Source: Cheiracanthium punctorium (taxonomy: Eukaryota > Arthropoda > Arachnida > Araneae > Cheiracanthiidae). From it: DNA of 64,000 nucleotides. The stretch covers positions 496,001 through 560,000 of the forward strand of contig JAWZYV010002521.1 in NCBI GenBank assembly GCA_038373885.1, given 5' to 3'. The notes beneath the pieces were generated by a model. That model did no database searches. It saw nothing but the letters and a program-made list of their open reading frames with translations, and was not told the origin of the DNA. Shown piece after piece: positions 45,995 to 57,520 of the stretch. Made by a program: the position numbers and the translations under genes. Position 1 is the stretch's first letter. Each line of letters starts with the position of its first letter.

Positions 45995-46216
45995 ATGGAA
46001 AGAGGGCAGCTTGTAATTCAAAAGCTATTTATAGCTGTGATGATTATAGGAATACTTAATAGTGCGTGCATTAAAGGGGAAAATACAGAAATTATCTCAC
46101 CAGAACCCACCCTGTCAAACAATGCTAGGTTCACCGCTGTAAACGCTAGCGTTCACGAATTTGTTCAGTACAGCTTCAACGGAAATGAAACCTTTGTGAA
46201 TTCACTGATCCAATAA
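45995..46216 (+). CDS. candidate small secreted peptide or first coding exon (73 aa)
   Basis: A strong acceptor-like tract (TTTATTTTATTTTACCAG) ends two bases before ATG 45995. The 73-residue frame has a charged start (MERGQL), a hydrophobic stretch (LFIAVMIIGILNSA) and then a polar part with two N-glycosylation sequons (NAS, NET). This looks like a signal peptide followed by an extracellular segment. The frame stops within CAATAAATC. The coding segment is less AT-biased than its flanks. I do not recognise the family. It could be a nested gene in the dac intron, the first exon of a longer gene, or chance. Confidence 0.3.
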   Translation: MERGQLVIQKLFIAVMIIGILNSACIKGENTEIISPEPTLSNNARFTAVNASVHEFVQYSFNGNETFVNSLIQ

Positions 46217-46219
46217 ATC

Positions 46220-47479
46220 GGGCTTTATAAATTTGGTTTCCTTTTCTCTGCTCTAAGCGTTATGATTGCAACCTTTTTTTTTAATCACCCATGCGGTGTC
46301 ACGACCTCCTCCCCAAGATCATTTCTGACTACGAAACCTTTATGCCTAAATGCATGAATTCGTTTTATTTATAACTGGACGATTCAAACTTAAATTTATG
46401 TTTAACCCCCATTATTGAGTATCTTGTAATTCTGTACAAAGCGAAGGGAACTTCACAAATTTTGATGTATCGTTATTGTTGAATAAAAAGCAAAGACGTG
46501 ATTTCCCCCCCCCCCTTTGTTTCTGGAAGTCATTTCATTTCTCAGATCTAAGTCACGCTAGCTTTCATGAAAAGGACTCTGCGAATGAAAAGGAATACGA
46601 ATGACTGGAAAGAATGATTATGGGAAAAAGTTTATCGTATATGTGTACTGCATGATTTCTGTGCTGGGAAGTAGATAATTATTTAAACTTACTTTCACTC
46701 TGGAATTTTTAACATAAATTAAATGTACAAAAATAAATTGTATAAAAATAAATTTTTAAAATAAAACATTTTTGTGATTATTTTAATATATTGTGTAAAA
46801 TTACATATAAAGGACAAATCTTCGTTTTTATGTTGGTGGTCTAAGATTAAAATATTTTTTTAAAAATCCGTTAACGCCCAGCGTCCTGTTTTTGAGGACG
46901 CTCATATTTTAACATTTTTTCTCAGTCGGTCGCAAGAATACCTGAGCAGTAATTTATTTTCCTATTTTAATTTCGTGAGCACAAAATTTGATTTCCACAA
47001 AATAAACAGAGATAGCAAAGTAAAATGCGAATCTTTCACTGCTTTATTGAAGGTCTTCCGAAAAAGAAATACATTCTGCATACCCCACTAAGGACTGAAA
47101 TTTGTTTATCACTTCAGGCATCAGCATAAATTAAGCAATGCGCTAAAAAGAGCTAGGTAATGAGTTGATTCGGGCGTGATTCAATGTCGAGAACAAAAAT
47201 ATGGATAAATAACTATGCACCGAAAAATTCAAAAATTAAACTAAAAGGGTTTTTATTTTTATTTTATTTATTTATTTTTTATTGTGTCATTTGATTTTCA
47301 ATTAACCCATGGTGTTTTATCATCTCACACACACAAACAAAATGAAAATAAAAATAAATAAGTAAACCTTTGTTTTTTATCTAATGACAAAAAGATTGTT
47401 TTGTTTTTGAAATGACTAGATTTTCTAATGAGGTCATACTTTTCCCACTTCTTGGTCGCCTGATTTCAAATATATTTTT
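46220..47479. other. dac: intron, no gene seen
   Basis: Includes a C10 tract at 46505 and a hairpin AGCGTCCT...AGGACGCT near 46880 directly after TTAACG, which may be one end of a piggyBac-like MITE. The other end was not found. Confidence 0.5.
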
Positions 47480-47719
47480 ACTTCCTTGTACGTAGTATAA
47501 GGAAGTAATGTGATCCCGAAAAATTTTGGGGGCCAAATTTCGACATAAAAACCGATTTTGACTACCTCTAAATTTAATTTAAAAATTTTTTTCGATGCAT
47601 CACATCGTAGGCTAGCATGCACGATCATATTAACGCGTCTGCAACTCATTTTGACCAGTGGCGAGTCTACTGTGGCCAGTTTTTCCATGCCGTCTGTACG
47701 TACGTACGTATGTATGTAA

Positions 47720-48238
47720 CTCGCATATCTCAAAAACTATTGGTCGTAGAATGTTGAGATTTGATATTTAGGATTGTTCTATGATCTAGTTGTGCACCTC
47801 CCCTTTTGGTAGCAATCGAATGGATAGTTTATGTACAGGACCGCCCAAAAGATTCGAAATACATTACGCTCTATGGGCCGAAATTCATTAAACTCGCCTA
47901 ACTCAAAAGCTATTAGGCGTAGAATGTCGAAACTTCATATTTTGGATAGTTGTAACATCTAGTTGTGCACCTCCCCTTTTGGTTCCATTCGACTGGATAG
48001 TTTATCTACAGGACTGCCCAAAACATTCGAAATACATTACACTCAATGGGCCGAAATTCATTAAACTCGCATATCTCAAAAACTGTTAGGTGTTGAATGT
48101 TGAAACTTTATATTTAGGATTGTTGTAACATCTAGTTGTGCACCTTCCCTTTCGGTTCCATTCGACTGAATAGTTTATCTACAGGACCGCCCAAAAGATT
48201 CGAAATACATTACGCTCTATGGGCCGAAATTCATCAAA
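47720..48238 (+). repeat. three tandem units of 173 bp
   Basis: Units start with CTCGC at 47720, 47893 and 48066. Each runs CTCAAAAACTATTRGGCGTAG, ATCTAGTTGTGCACCT, TCGACTGGATAGTTTAT, ACAGGACCGCCCAAAA, CGAAATACATTACGCTC and ends GGGCCGAAATTCAT. Two further, more decayed units can be followed at about 48546-48710 and 48920-49090, with a partial one at 48335-48400. The tandem array lies inside the ACTTCCTTG element. Confidence 0.9.
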
Positions 48239-48496
48239 GTGTTTTTTAGAGGTATTGGGCTATTTCAAACGACTCAGAAGTGATATATGCTGTAAAGAAT
48301 TAGAAAATGAATTTCTCCATTAAAAAAAGTGTCTTTATCATTTATAGTTCTGCTACAGGAACACTCAAAAGATTTCCAATACATTACGGTCAATAGCAAT
48401 TTTAGGGGCATTCATCCATTTCAAGCACAATACCGTCCTACCACATAAGTTAGGTAATGGTCCGACCACGGTCACGTGCCTCCCTCAAGAACTATG

Positions 48497-48526
48497 CCAA
48501 AAGTCGCCAAGCTTGGCGACTTTTGG
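48497..48526. repeat. perfect 30-bp palindrome
   Basis: CCAAAAGTCGCCAAG is followed directly by its exact reverse complement, with no spacer. Related words (CGCCAAATTTGGCG) recur at about 48790 and 48885 in the same element, so this is a palindrome-rich subregion. Confidence 0.9.
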
Positions 48527-49341
48527 TGTACGTGTGTGCATGTTTAACTCTCAAATCTCAAAAACTATTATGAAATTTCATATATAAAAATGCTGTAACA
48601 TCTAGTTGTGCATCTCGATTTTTGGTTCCAATCTACTGGAGAGTTCATTTACAGGACCACCGAAAAGAATTTCAGTACCTTAATGTCTATGGACATCTTC
48701 ATTATAATACAACTGTAGACAGTCATTGTTTGGTCGATGCCCAAAGTATCGCTATTTGTCATCGTTCTTGGCGAGTTTTGGCGAAATATCGCCAAATTTG
48801 GCGATAATCTCTCATTGTTCGGTTTATGCTTAAAATCTCGCCAAATGTCGTCGACATTGACGAGTTTCGCAGAAATATCGCCAAATTTGGCGCCAAAAAT
48901 TATTTCCTATTTTGTATAACTCTAAAACTTTAACCCGTAGATTTTTTAACTTTGTATTTAGAACTATTGTAATATCTAACTGTTTTCAATATCTTTTTTG
49001 ACAGCAATCGACTGAGAATTTATTTACATGGTGAGCCGAATGACTTTGAATACATTGAGGTGTATAGATGCATTCAATTCATTGAAAGTCTGTGGTCAAT
49101 GACTACTTTGGCTATCCCCAAAATCTCGCTGACTATCTCAAGTTTGTCGGCTTTTGGTGAAATATCGCCAAATAAAGTGTCAGAAGGAAATCTTTCAAAT
49201 TGAACTCAGCTTGGCGATATCGAAATATTTGGCTAGAAATCGCTAAACCTTACTATTATTGATATTTTATCTCTTTCAAACAAATAAATTTAGAGGAAGT
49301 GCGTCGAAAATATTTTTGATCTAATGGACGTGCAAGGAAGT

Positions 49342-50481
49342 CATGTGTTGGACACATCAGATTTTTTAAATAAAATACTTTGTAGTGAAACCACATTTTA
49401 TTTGCTTTTTGAGTTATTTTCTGAAACATAACGGCCACTATCAAGGAGTGAAAAACTTTCAACATGTGTGAAAGCGTGCCACAGAGAAGAAATAGGATAG
49501 AGAACGAACTTGAGGCCATTTTGAGGCCGATTTGTGGCCATTTAAGGTTGCCAACTGTCCCGAGAGAGCCGGGACGTCCCGTTTCTAGGTCTTTAGAGAG
49601 TGCGTACCGCGAAAGGTGTGTGCGGGACGCCAAATGTACCGTTTTGGGCCCGTGCTTTGAATGGAATAATTAATATAATAATCTTATAAATGATAAAGAT
49701 CTCAGAAGAGATTTTAAATATTAAATTACTTTCCTAAAGTATAGGATCTCAGCAAAAGTGATTGTACAGTTTCTTTTCTAAACAACTAATATTATGATTT
49801 TAGTAAAAGTAGTTTAAGACATCTTTTTTTTTTCAAATAAATAATTATTGTAATCGTAGTATAAGATGCGACTTTCTCTTATAAAGTTATGTTATCGATG
49901 CCTACTTATGGGTTGTTTGAATTATTTTTAAAACGCCAAAGTAAAAAGGCTTTGTTTTTGTTTGTGTATGCAAATAAAAAGTTAATTTAATTTAATTGCA
50001 AATGATAGTACTGTTTGTTTAGATTACATAGTTGGAAGACTCTAATGTTAATTTTTCGTTAGTTTTCCCTGACTGTTTTAACTACCAACTGTGTTGTATG
50101 TATGTATATTATGCCAAATTAGTACTAAACATAATATTCAATAAAACTATTTAAAATGTAAAAATTAAATCTGGTTTTATATCTGTTTCTCGCCTTCGTA
50201 TAGTAAGTAAGCTAGATCCCTCTATTTTTTAGCCATGTCCCGCATTTTAATAGCGAAAATCCCGTAAATCCATGTATAAAAGTGGGCAAGGGCAAGCCCA
50301 CTAGTATTCCCGTTTTCATCGTTATTCTTTTTTTACTACTGAGCTGTAAAATTGTTTTAATTGTTATTTTGAATCAAACGATTCTTTCTTTATATTCATA
50401 TTTTCATCACACTTCTTTATATTCATATATTCATCATGGGGAGTTATTCACACCAATGACCCTCAATCCAGTAGCGATCTC
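49342..50481. other. dac: intron, no gene seen; possible repeat piece at 49490-49680
   Basis: GGTTGCCAACTGTCCCGAG (49547) followed by CGGGACGTCCCG, and a CATGTCCCGCATTTT at 50235, resemble pieces of a dispersed repeat with GGGACA-type words. No termini could be fixed. The ORF 49464-49673 is part of this and not supported as a gene. Confidence 0.4.
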
Positions 50482-50566
50482 TAGGAATGGAAGCAAGACG
50501 AAAAATAGGGATATCTCGTCTTGCATATCAGCTGCAGATCTCTGTTTTGCCTTGCATCCATCCCTA
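50482..50566. mobile_element. short hAT-type MITE, 85 bp
   Basis: The ends TAGGAATGGAAGCAAGAC and GCCTTGCATCCATCCCTA are inverted repeats of the same family as 29754-29901. The flanks GCGATCTC and GTGGTCTC agree in six of eight bases, a plausible diverged duplication. It lies 290 bp upstream of dac exon D. Confidence 0.6.
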
Positions 50567-50853
50567 GTGGTCTCGATAGAAAGAGGAAAAAAAATCCATT
50601 TTACAACAGATAGATAATTGTATTATTTGCAGCTAAAAAAATCACACTATGTTAAACGATGTTGATAAACTGTTCATGTTTGAATTTCAACTCGCCTCGA
50701 GTATATTTCCATTTTAATGGATGGACGAGATTTACACTGCGAATTATAAGACAATGTGTTTAATATATTTTTTATATTAATAATATTTGTCATATATATT
50801 AATATGCATTAAGTTCCTGATGATAAACATGCTTATGATGCCAATATTTGCAG

Positions 50854-50937
50854 CTGAACTGAAGATGGAAGTTCTACGTGAGAGGGAATTAAGAGAAACA
50901 TTGGAGAAACAGCTTCTTGAAGAACAAAGGACAAGAA
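50854..50937 (+). CDS. dac: dachshund homologue, exon D (Dachbox-C coiled coil)
   Basis: This 84-base exon follows the acceptor AATATTTGCAG (AG 50852-50853) and ends at a GTAAAT donor (50938). Joined to exon C it reads AELKMEVLRERELRETLEKQ and then LLEEQRTR. This is the continuous, heptad-rich Dachbox-C helix, and I know closely similar versions from insect and vertebrate Dach. It ends in phase 1 (one A left over). The expected next segment, a basic stretch of the QKRLKKEKK type, was sought by eye through 50938-64000 and not found, so the remaining exons are probably beyond the window. The overlapping ORFs at 50777-51002 on both strands are shadows or read-through of this exon. Confidence 0.95.
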
Positions 50938-51020
50938 GTAAATATTTTATTTTCACTTGTTCCACTTTTACTGAGAAAATTAAAATAATGCATCAAAAGT
51001 AAAAGTAATTTTAGACTATA

Positions 51021-51625
51021 CAGGGAGTCCCAAAAAGGAGACAACACGCTTTAATTATTCATCAATTAGAGATAAGGGGACAATGCAATTTGGAAAAACG
51101 TAGGTAGGGAGGAAAGACTACGTTAAGCAAAAATTCCTATCGTTAATTTTCAAAAAGGTTTTAAAAATTTGTATACAACCCCCATACAAAAAAATTCCAA
51201 TTAGTAAAATGTACCCCCATAAGCTAATGAGGTGATGTGCAATGTTTAAGCCTTTTACCCTAAAACGTCTCAGAAATGTCTTCAAACAAATATAGTCAGG
51301 GGTTATACATGAATTTGAATGTAAACGTTTAATGATAGAATGCCGAAAATTATTTTCTTTCATAATTTCTGTGAGACCCCTCAAACGCGATCATCCGACC
51401 TGTTTTTTTTTCCCTGCGAGAGCCATTGAAAAGCGGTTTAAGTCGGAATATATTTATTTTCATATATCTGACACATGTTAAGATATAATTCTCAAATGCT
51501 GTACACTACCTCATTAGTATATGCTGCACATTTTACCAAACTTTCGGACATTTTTTCAATTTACACTGCCCACTTATCTGTAGATAAAGAGTTAAAGCTT
51601 TTTACCACCTTTTTGTGACACCCTG
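51021..51625. mobile_element. long-inverted-repeat Tc1/mariner-type MITE, copy 1 (605 bp)
   Basis: The ends CAGGGAGTCCCAAAAAGG and TTTTTGTGACACCCTG are inverted and flanked by TA (51019-51020 and 51626-51627). Similarity between the arms continues inward past CTTTAAT...GATAAG, and again at AGTAAAATGTACCCC/GCTAATGAGGTGATGTG, so most of the element folds back on itself. It lies 83 bp after dac exon D. The ORF at 51118-51384 is inside it and not a gene. Confidence 0.8.
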
Positions 51626-51639
51626 TATACGAATATATA

Positions 51640-53710
51640 ATAGATTTTAAGTTATACATACGGATAGCATATTTTTTGCATTTAATTACGTATAGAAACA
51701 GTGCTTTTAATTTGTATACAACAAAACCGAAGACATTTTATTTCTGTTGGGGGATACAATACTAGCACGATATTTGGCTTAGTTGCAATATAAGGCCTTC
51801 TTTGGCGCTCGTACAATACTTCCCTAACCTCTAATTTATCCTATTTTGCCGTCTTATTACGTTGCCGTAACAAAACGCTCGAGATTTTCGGAGTTCAATG
51901 CAAAGAAAAAAGCAGCCAACAAATTACTTCTTATTGCCATAATTGGTGTGAAAACCTAGGGTACCGTGCAGTATAGTCTTGCATAAAATTTTTTGAAGGG
52001 CATGTTTTAAAATTTGAAAAATTCCAAGGACAGAAGCAATATAGCTTGAAATATATATTTTAATTTTAAAAACCAATACAAATGTTTTTCTTTTCATTTG
52101 GGTTCTTTAATTTAGCTTTTACTGCATTACATTCTATCAAAAGATTAGAATTTTAAAATGTTGATAATTATATTGCTTCTTTACTTTGCTATTAAAATAA
52201 TCATCATGCCGCCTCATGTTTGATTGTTAAATTATGAATTTATTAATTCTAGCAAAAAATTTCAGTGCATGAATTGCTTAAACTATTTTGTGCTTATAAA
52301 AGCCAGTGCAGTTTTGAAAAAATATATATTTAAAAATAAAAATAATAAATAGAAAAATGAACAAAAAAACTTAAATGATAATAATAATAATAATGATGAT
52401 GAAATCTTTATGTAGAATAACTTTTGTATCTTTTCACTGAATAATTAAGTGATTTTTTATTTTTTAGAAATTGTTGCAAAATTGTACCATAAGTTAAACT
52501 AGAAACTGCTTTATAAAATTTTCTAAAATATATGTGAAGTATCTTTTAATTAACAAACTGCAGTGCTGACGAAAATTACAGATCATATAAATTCTCACAG
52601 TCAGAATAATAATGATATACTAACACAAAATGTATAGTTCCGCGCAAAGCATGTTATATTCCATTTTATTAAAATGGCTCATGCAAAAGTATGTATGGAA
52701 AACTGTGTTTTGTTTTTTGCATATTATATGTTACTGACGAAATACGAAAATCAGATAATTATCGGTAGATTATATAGGTATTTTGTAAATTAAGTAGGCC
52801 TATTAAAGAAGATGTGGTATATAGTTTCAATTTTTCAAGTTACCCAGTTAATAGTTTTGGTTAAGACACACGAAAGCTATATAAATAGAGAGGGATGCTT
52901 TGGACGTAGGAATTTTTACGTGATTCTAATGCCTATTATATTATACCTGGGGAAAACCGTCCAAAAACTCTATATCATTAGATTGACAGCTTTGCGATAG
53001 GGCAGAACACAGGACCTTCATACTTCATCCATCTACCAATGTTCAGAGTCTTATCTACCCTGTCCATTGTTCGGCATTATCTAATTAATATGTCGATTAA
53101 CTAAGTTTAAAAACTGCACTTAAGACAATGAGAACTTAAAAGGAAATAAAATCATTGTTTTTAACAGTGTCGATACTTTTGTACGCTTACATTTATATTC
53201 AGTTCTGAAGAATTAATGCCCATTAGTACCTACTAAGTGAAAGTATTAATTGACGATATGTATTATTCCATAAAACTGTGGTTATTTTGTACTATGAGGA
53301 ATAGGTCGATTATAAAGTATTTCGGCATAATTAGCAATAATATTGTAAACAATATATGTGCAAACAAAATATTGTTGAAACGGAAGACTTTAGTGCAATA
53401 ATAAAAAGTTGTAAAAAAAAGAAAGATTTTAAATACGTGATGCAGTAAAAAAAAATTATTGTGGAAGCACATTTATTTATTTATTTGTATATCTAACCAA
53501 TAAAGTTGATAGAATAAATGAATTAGTATAAGAGTTGATGAAATCCATCCATGAATAACGCTAGAAATACAAAATAACTATTAAAATGATAAATTAAAAA
53601 AAATCTTTAAAGTATTGTGATAAAAGTTATTTTAGAATAAAGCACGATAAAAAATTGTAAAAATCACTGAAATAAAAAGAAGAAAGCAAAGTTTTACACA
53701 TAATTACTCG
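51640..53710. other. dac: presumed dac intron, no gene seen
   Basis: AT-rich sequence; 51780-51970 is slightly more complex. No basic coiled-coil exon of the type that should follow exon D was recognised. Confidence 0.6.
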
Positions 53711-53718
53711 GAAACATA

Positions 53719-54887
53719 CACGCTTAAATCTATTGATTAAAACTAACACTCCTTTATTGATTAAATTTCTTATCGGCTGATTTAAATCCTTTTACACTAA
53801 AAAATACTCATTAAAGACAATATTTTGTTATCTCCTCAATTCCCTCAATCCTCCCGATTCACTAGATTCTACTTAGCTCAATTTTCACAATATTTTTGTC
53901 TATTTGAGTATTCTGTCTGTCTCCTCTCCCCCACGACCCATATCCTATTACTATCACGTGACCAACGCTCTTCAACGGATAACAGTTCATAGTCACAAAC
54001 GTGGCTCACGGCTTAGTTGTGTGTGTATTCGCTTGTGATAATTTGGTTTTATATCCGAATACCAAATGCATCTTTTTCATATTCAGAGTTGTGAAATAAA
54101 TTCAGCCTAGATATGGAGGAGATGCTTTAAGTAAAGATTTCGCTTTATGACATAGTTTCTTACGATTGGATTATAAAAAGCTGTTGTAAAACAAATGAAG
54201 TTATGATATCTCCACTTAAAGTGAGTAAGTAGTATTTTACCTTTTTCATGTAAATAAATTTCGTAGCTGCTTTAATTAAATCTCACAGCTGGTTTAACCA
54301 TGATTGCACTTCTGTAGTCTGACTGTACTGTGAATTCGTTTTATAACTAGAGACTACAGTGAAATTATATTCTATTTATTAAAAAAATACTTTTTTATAG
54401 TGTATTAAGATATATGTAATGTATTTGCCTTGATTTAAAATTTATTTTCTCGGGCTTATAATCATAGATTACAGCTCTGATAATAAAACATGAAGAAAAC
54501 GAATAATTCAATATATTAATCAAAAACAACAAATTTTAATAAAACACCCTTTTTATAGCTTAAAATAATAATCTTAATTGAGTACAGATATATTAATTAA
54601 AAAAGGGCTGATTTTGTAAAAACGCTCATTCTATAGCTTAAATAATAATCATAATTGAGTACAGTTATATTAATCAAAAACGGACAGACACTCTTCATTT
54701 TTTATTATTATTTAGCCTAAATGGAGCTGTTGTATAATGCTGAAAAATTGAGAATTTTTCGCTCCATTGATTTTTGTCGATTAATGGAGCAAATTTTACT
54801 CAATCGGGAGAATGGCTGTTTGAAGTCAAAAATTGAGTAAAAATATACTCCGTTTGATTATTATTTTACTCAATAGATTTAAGCGTG
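53719..54887. mobile_element. TA-flanked inverted-terminal element, 1169 bp, no transposase
   Basis: The ends CACGCTTAAATCTATTGA and TCAATAGATTTAAGCGTG are perfect inverted repeats for 18 bases and continue imperfectly. Both are flanked by TA (53717-53718 and 54888-54889). Inside, the unit AATAATAATC(T/A)TAATTGAG recurs at 54567 and 54643, and a GCTCCATTGA...TTAATGGAGC hairpin lies at 54761-54790. No long ORF exists, so it is non-autonomous. Confidence 0.85.
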
Positions 54888-54899
54888 TAAATTTTCACT

Positions 54900-57515
54900 T
54901 AGCCTTAGGAAAGACCTTTAAAACTCTTTATTTTCTAATAATTTCCCAGTTTAACAATGGAAATCAAGCCGTCTGAGGATCAGTTAGGTAATGCTTCTCA
55001 TCTGCGATCGGTGTTTTTCAACAATAGATAAATGCGTATAGAAAAATTCTTGCTCCAATGATTTTCGTTACCTGCAGCAAATGAAAACTAAATATTTTGT
55101 AATTGCACTGTAACTTCTATCTTTCAGGGAAATAAGTTCTCTTTTAAAGATCGAATTTAATAGTCTGTGCTTAAATATTTACTGAGCATGATTACAGGAT
55201 ACTCTGAAAAAAACCTGCAATTTTATTAAAAATTTTGATTCATTACTAATTCATTTCATTTCTATTCTTAAAACTTGATTAAAGTGGTATAAAGACTAAC
55301 TATATTAGTGATTTTTTAATGAAACAGATAAGGTAATAGTGTTGAAAAAATATGACATTAGTTAGTAATTAATAAAAATGTGTTAATAAAAAATTAATAA
55401 ACGTTTTAATTATTTGACTTTTTATGCCGATTAGATTTTAAAAATGTACTTATCTATTTATTATAAACTTTAGAATCAAATACATGCTACTAAATTTCTG
55501 TATTTCATTTAAGAAAATTTTTGTTTAATAGCATGAGTATAAATTTAAAAGTTAAGCCTTTTTTCACTTTATAAATACATCAAGCTTTATCTATGTTGCA
55601 ATTTTCCTTATACTTAATTATTTTAATTTTAAGAAATCTCTTTTATTCTGTGTGATGCAAAAAGATTACAGAATACACAATTCATTCCAACAGCAAGTTT
55701 CCCCCCCCCCCGCTTCCCCAAAAATCTTCTCAATTTATTTGAGATAAAAAAGGGGGAGGGTATGAAAAATAAGTTAAATTAAGCTAAATTGTTTTAAGAT
55801 ATATTCAGAGAAGCAAACTATTATTTTTCATATTTGAAAAAGGAAATGATTCATTTAAAATATCGAAATATTTCTAGAATAATTTATCACCTGCTTATTT
55901 GCTAGAGAAAATGGAGTCATTTAAAGAAAGAATATTAAGAAAAGAGCGAGAAAAAAATTACAAATCATTTGCATACATGCAAGAAAAATGTATTTCGCTT
56001 TGCTATTTAAATTAAAAAAAGGAAAAAAAAGATAAAGTAAACATTTGAAAAATACACAGTTCATTAAAAATGAGAGCAAATTAAAAGCAAAGATGTTTAC
56101 ATGTCCGAAATAACCATCATCAATTCCGAAGTTTAATTTACCGAAAGATATATTTCCGTTTTCAATAGCTATGATTTATTTTTGCGTATCCCTTTGTTTC
56201 TAAAGCACGAGAAGAAAAAAAAATTGCTTTTTTTTCCATTTCGAAATAAAATAAAACATGAAAAACATTATAAATGAATCTTCGATTAATGTTCTTTCGT
56301 TTTGACAATTTTGTTGTTACCGACCGAACAAGCCGTTTTCCCCCGCTCGAGACGCTGATTGGTTAGTATATATCATATGCCGATTGCAGAATCATTCTTT
56401 TTGTAACCCTCCTTGAGTCTTCATTTGTTACTCGTTCATTCCGGGCTTACCTTGCTCGCATTGTCATCGTCTCGTGGAATAAATGAAACCCTTTTTGAAA
56501 CATATGGATTTAATGTGAGTAAATGAAAGAATATGACGTATGTATATAGGACCACCCTCTGGGAAGACCGAGCGGGTATTATGAGATTTAGATTTTGGAG
56601 AAAGTTGCGTTTCCTTTCTCCGTTTTTTTTTATTAGCTGAAAAAAAAAATCGCTGTCATTATTTGTATGCCGAACTTATTATGTGGTTTTTTTTTCTTTT
56701 AAGCTATGTTTTTCATTTCATTTTTCCCTATTTACCTGTAACATTATTTATAGGTTTTTTGCTTTATTTGCATATTTGATTGGTTTGGAAAAATATTGAA
56801 GAATAAAGAAAAGATGATTTTATCTATTCGTCATATGTCACTGACAACTCGTTTTTAGTTTTATGCTTTCTTTTTAAAACATTTTAGCTCTTTTTCCCCA
56901 CACGAATGTAGTATAGTAGGAAAAATATATTAATAAAAATATTATTAATCAGTTCGACTGCATCTTAGTGATATCCTTGCATTAGCGAAATGCTTTATTT
57001 CAAATTAAATAAAACATTTTTTAAAAGTTGGACGTTGGAGCTTCATTTTTCATTTATTTATTTTACTTTGCTTTGCTTTGCAATTAAAAAATACATATTT
57101 GACCATTTTACATGAAATCGAAATGAATAATATATTTCTTCCTTCTCGGTAAAAATTAGTATATATTTATATGTCCCGATTTTCACCTCAAAGTTTTGTA
57201 CGACTTCGAGAGTATTTTTTCAAACTTCCCTCACAGTCTGTCCGGTTGGTTTCTTGGAGTTCTTATTTCTGATGAGCATTTTTCTGATCTCTAATAAGCT
57301 TCTTGAATAAAGCGTCTTGATGTCCAACTAGTCATTTGACTTTTATACCTCCTGTAAAGATTGACTTTAATAAAGAATGGCACACACATCACACCAACTT
57401 TCCTTTTTCAAATATTTCTTTCTTTCTAATACTGCGTTTTTAGTAAGCTATTGGTTAAGATTGGCTACACATCTATTGGGAAAGACATGCTGTATTGATA
57501 AAGTTGCTGTACATC
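54900..57515. other. dac: presumed dac intron, no gene seen; complex island 56280-56520
   Basis: The island 56280-56520 is non-repetitive and distinct from its surroundings (ACCGACCGAACAAGCCG, CTCGAGACGCTGATTGG, GCATTGTCATCGTCTCG). It has no convincing ORF and is a candidate conserved element. The rest is AT-rich with homopolymer runs, such as C12 at 55691. Confidence 0.5.
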
Positions 57516-57520
57516 CAGTA

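Larger units (their letters stand above)
47480..49341. mobile_element. ACTTCCTTG-ended non-autonomous element (1.86 kb) with internal tandem repeats
   Basis: The left end ACTTCCTTGTACGT (47480) is inverted at the right end as ACGTGCAAGGAAGT (ending 49341). The left terminus is itself a hairpin (ACTTCCTT...AAGGAAGT, 47480-47506). It is followed by a long low-CG stretch, a TACGTACGTACG run near 47697 and then 173-bp tandem units. I recognise this layout (ACTTCCTTG...GTACGTACGTA...CTCGCATATCTCAAAAAC) as a dispersed repeat type in arthropod genomes, but I do not know its superfamily. No target duplication was found and no transposase is present; the ORF at 47434-47733 (- strand) is a by-product. 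Confidence 0.65.
20912..50853 (+). other. dac: large dac intron (about 29.9 kb)
   Basis: The phase-1 donor at 20912 (GTAAGT) pairs with the phase-1 acceptor at 50852-50853 (CAG), restoring the conserved IEK-AELK junction of Dachbox-C. No conserved dac coding sequence was recognised inside. The intron hosts two complete Tc1-like transposase genes, many MITEs and SINEs, and several non-repetitive GC-richer islands described separately. Dach loci in animals are known for long introns and distributed enhancers, so the islands are reasonable regulatory candidates, but that is inference. Confidence 0.85.

Noticed and set aside
47434..47733. 99-aa - strand ORF as a gene
   Set aside because: It reads through the ACTTCCTTG repeat end and the GTAC run, and the frame is a by-product of low stop density there.
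53670..53710. Continuation of dac Dachbox-C (AAAAAGAAGAAAGCAAAG could read KKKAK)
   Set aside because: There is no convincing acceptor or downstream conserved residues, and the frame stops at once.
55910..56010. Lys/Glu/Arg-rich frame as the next dac exon
   Set aside because: The order of residues does not match the expected QKRLKKEKK-type segment, and splice sites and phase do not fit.
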